The translations under genes were made by a program, and so were the position numbers. From assembly GCA_029264635.1 (NCBI GenBank), contig JARIAA010000226.1, positions 1 to 5,956 on the forward strand: a stretch of DNA of 5,956 nt, written 5' to 3'. Source of the DNA: Psychrobacter sp. (GTDB taxonomy: Bacteria; Pseudomonadota; Gammaproteobacteria; Pseudomonadales; Moraxellaceae). The notes under the pieces were generated by a model that was given only the letters and a program-made list of their open reading frames with translations, was not told the DNA's origin and ran no database searches. This document shows, one piece after another, positions 5,798-5,956 of the stretch (positions within the stretch are counted from its first letter, which is position 1; each line of letters starts with the position of its first letter).

Positions 5798-5906
5798 ATT
5801 GTAAGCCAACTTAGTCAATAGGTTCATGTATGCGATAACTTCAACGCAATAGTTGTTTCATCGTCGGTTTATTTCAATAGCTGATTTATAAGTAAGGACA
5901 CGATTG

Positions 5907-5956
5907 GTGTTACATGTTTGGTTAAGAGCGCAGTATAGCCCATTAGCAGTATGGCA
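5907..5956 (+). CDS. Probable start of a further gene, cut by the window edge (partial)
   Basis: A frame is open from an in-frame TAA at 5889-5891 to the end of the window. TAAGGA (5893-5898) lies 8 bases before GTG 5907 and 5 bases before TTG 5904, so a non-ATG start is likely. The only nearby ATG (5914) is in another frame and stops after three codons. Read from GTG, the 16 visible residues are MLHVWLRAQYSPLAVW. This is too short to assign. The LxVW opening recalls the N terminus of type II secretion GspL proteins, but that is only a guess. The gene would follow sixA by 135 bases on the same strand; no clear promoter or terminator lies between. Confidence 0.4.
   Translation, partial: MLHVWLRAQYSPLAVW

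Noticed and set aside
5858..5956. Leftward frames open from the right edge to about 5858, one of them hydrophobic.
   Set aside because: They are short, show no recognisable C-terminal family sequence and conflict with the better-supported rightward start at 5907.

Overview
The window looks like chromosomal DNA from a gammaproteobacterium of the Moraxellaceae, most likely Psychrobacter. This is inferred from moderate GC content, protein style and lysine-, asparagine- and aspartate-rich tails on housekeeping enzymes. No marker gene confirms it. I see no mobile element, CRISPR array, tRNA, rRNA or toxin-antitoxin pair. The window reads as ordinary housekeeping DNA with a few local oddities, and I did not find a new multi-gene system.

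Layout. Positions 1-79 hold the first 26 codons of a gene on the minus strand, cut by the window edge. A 205-base gap with nothing convincing follows. A small outer-membrane-type lipoprotein is encoded on the minus strand (285-653) and has a good sigma70-like promoter. A 329-base divergent intergenic region (660-988) holds that promoter, a cluster of small palindromes and a strong promoter for the rightward genes. The rest of the window reads rightward: a COG2945-type alpha/beta hydrolase (989-1648), the cell-division-associated AAA ATPase ZapE (1778-2881), a YdjA-type nitroreductase (3031-3732), glycerol-3-phosphate dehydrogenase GpsA (3868-5286) and a SixA-type phosphohistidine phosphatase (5319-5771). 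The last 185 bases contain a short tandem duplication and, at the very edge, the probable start of another rightward gene with a non-ATG start and a strong Shine-Dalgarno sequence.

How the genes relate. gpsA and sixA are 32 bases apart and probably co-transcribed. The other gaps (114-149 bases) leave room for separate promoters and terminators, so hydrolase, zapE, nitroreductase and gpsA-sixA may be separate or only loosely coupled units. The functions do not form one pathway: GpsA supplies sn-glycerol-3-phosphate for phospholipid synthesis, SixA removes phosphate from phosphohistidine, ZapE acts at the division site, and the nitroreductase and hydrolase lack known substrates.

The most notable features are charged, probably disordered extensions on two adjacent, unrelated enzymes (the N terminus of the nitroreductase and both ends of GpsA). 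A 15-bp in-frame tandem repeat builds part of one of them. Others are a 19-bp tandem duplication straddling the sixA stop codon and a perfect 10-bp hairpin in the probable gpsA leader that does not look like a terminator in either direction.
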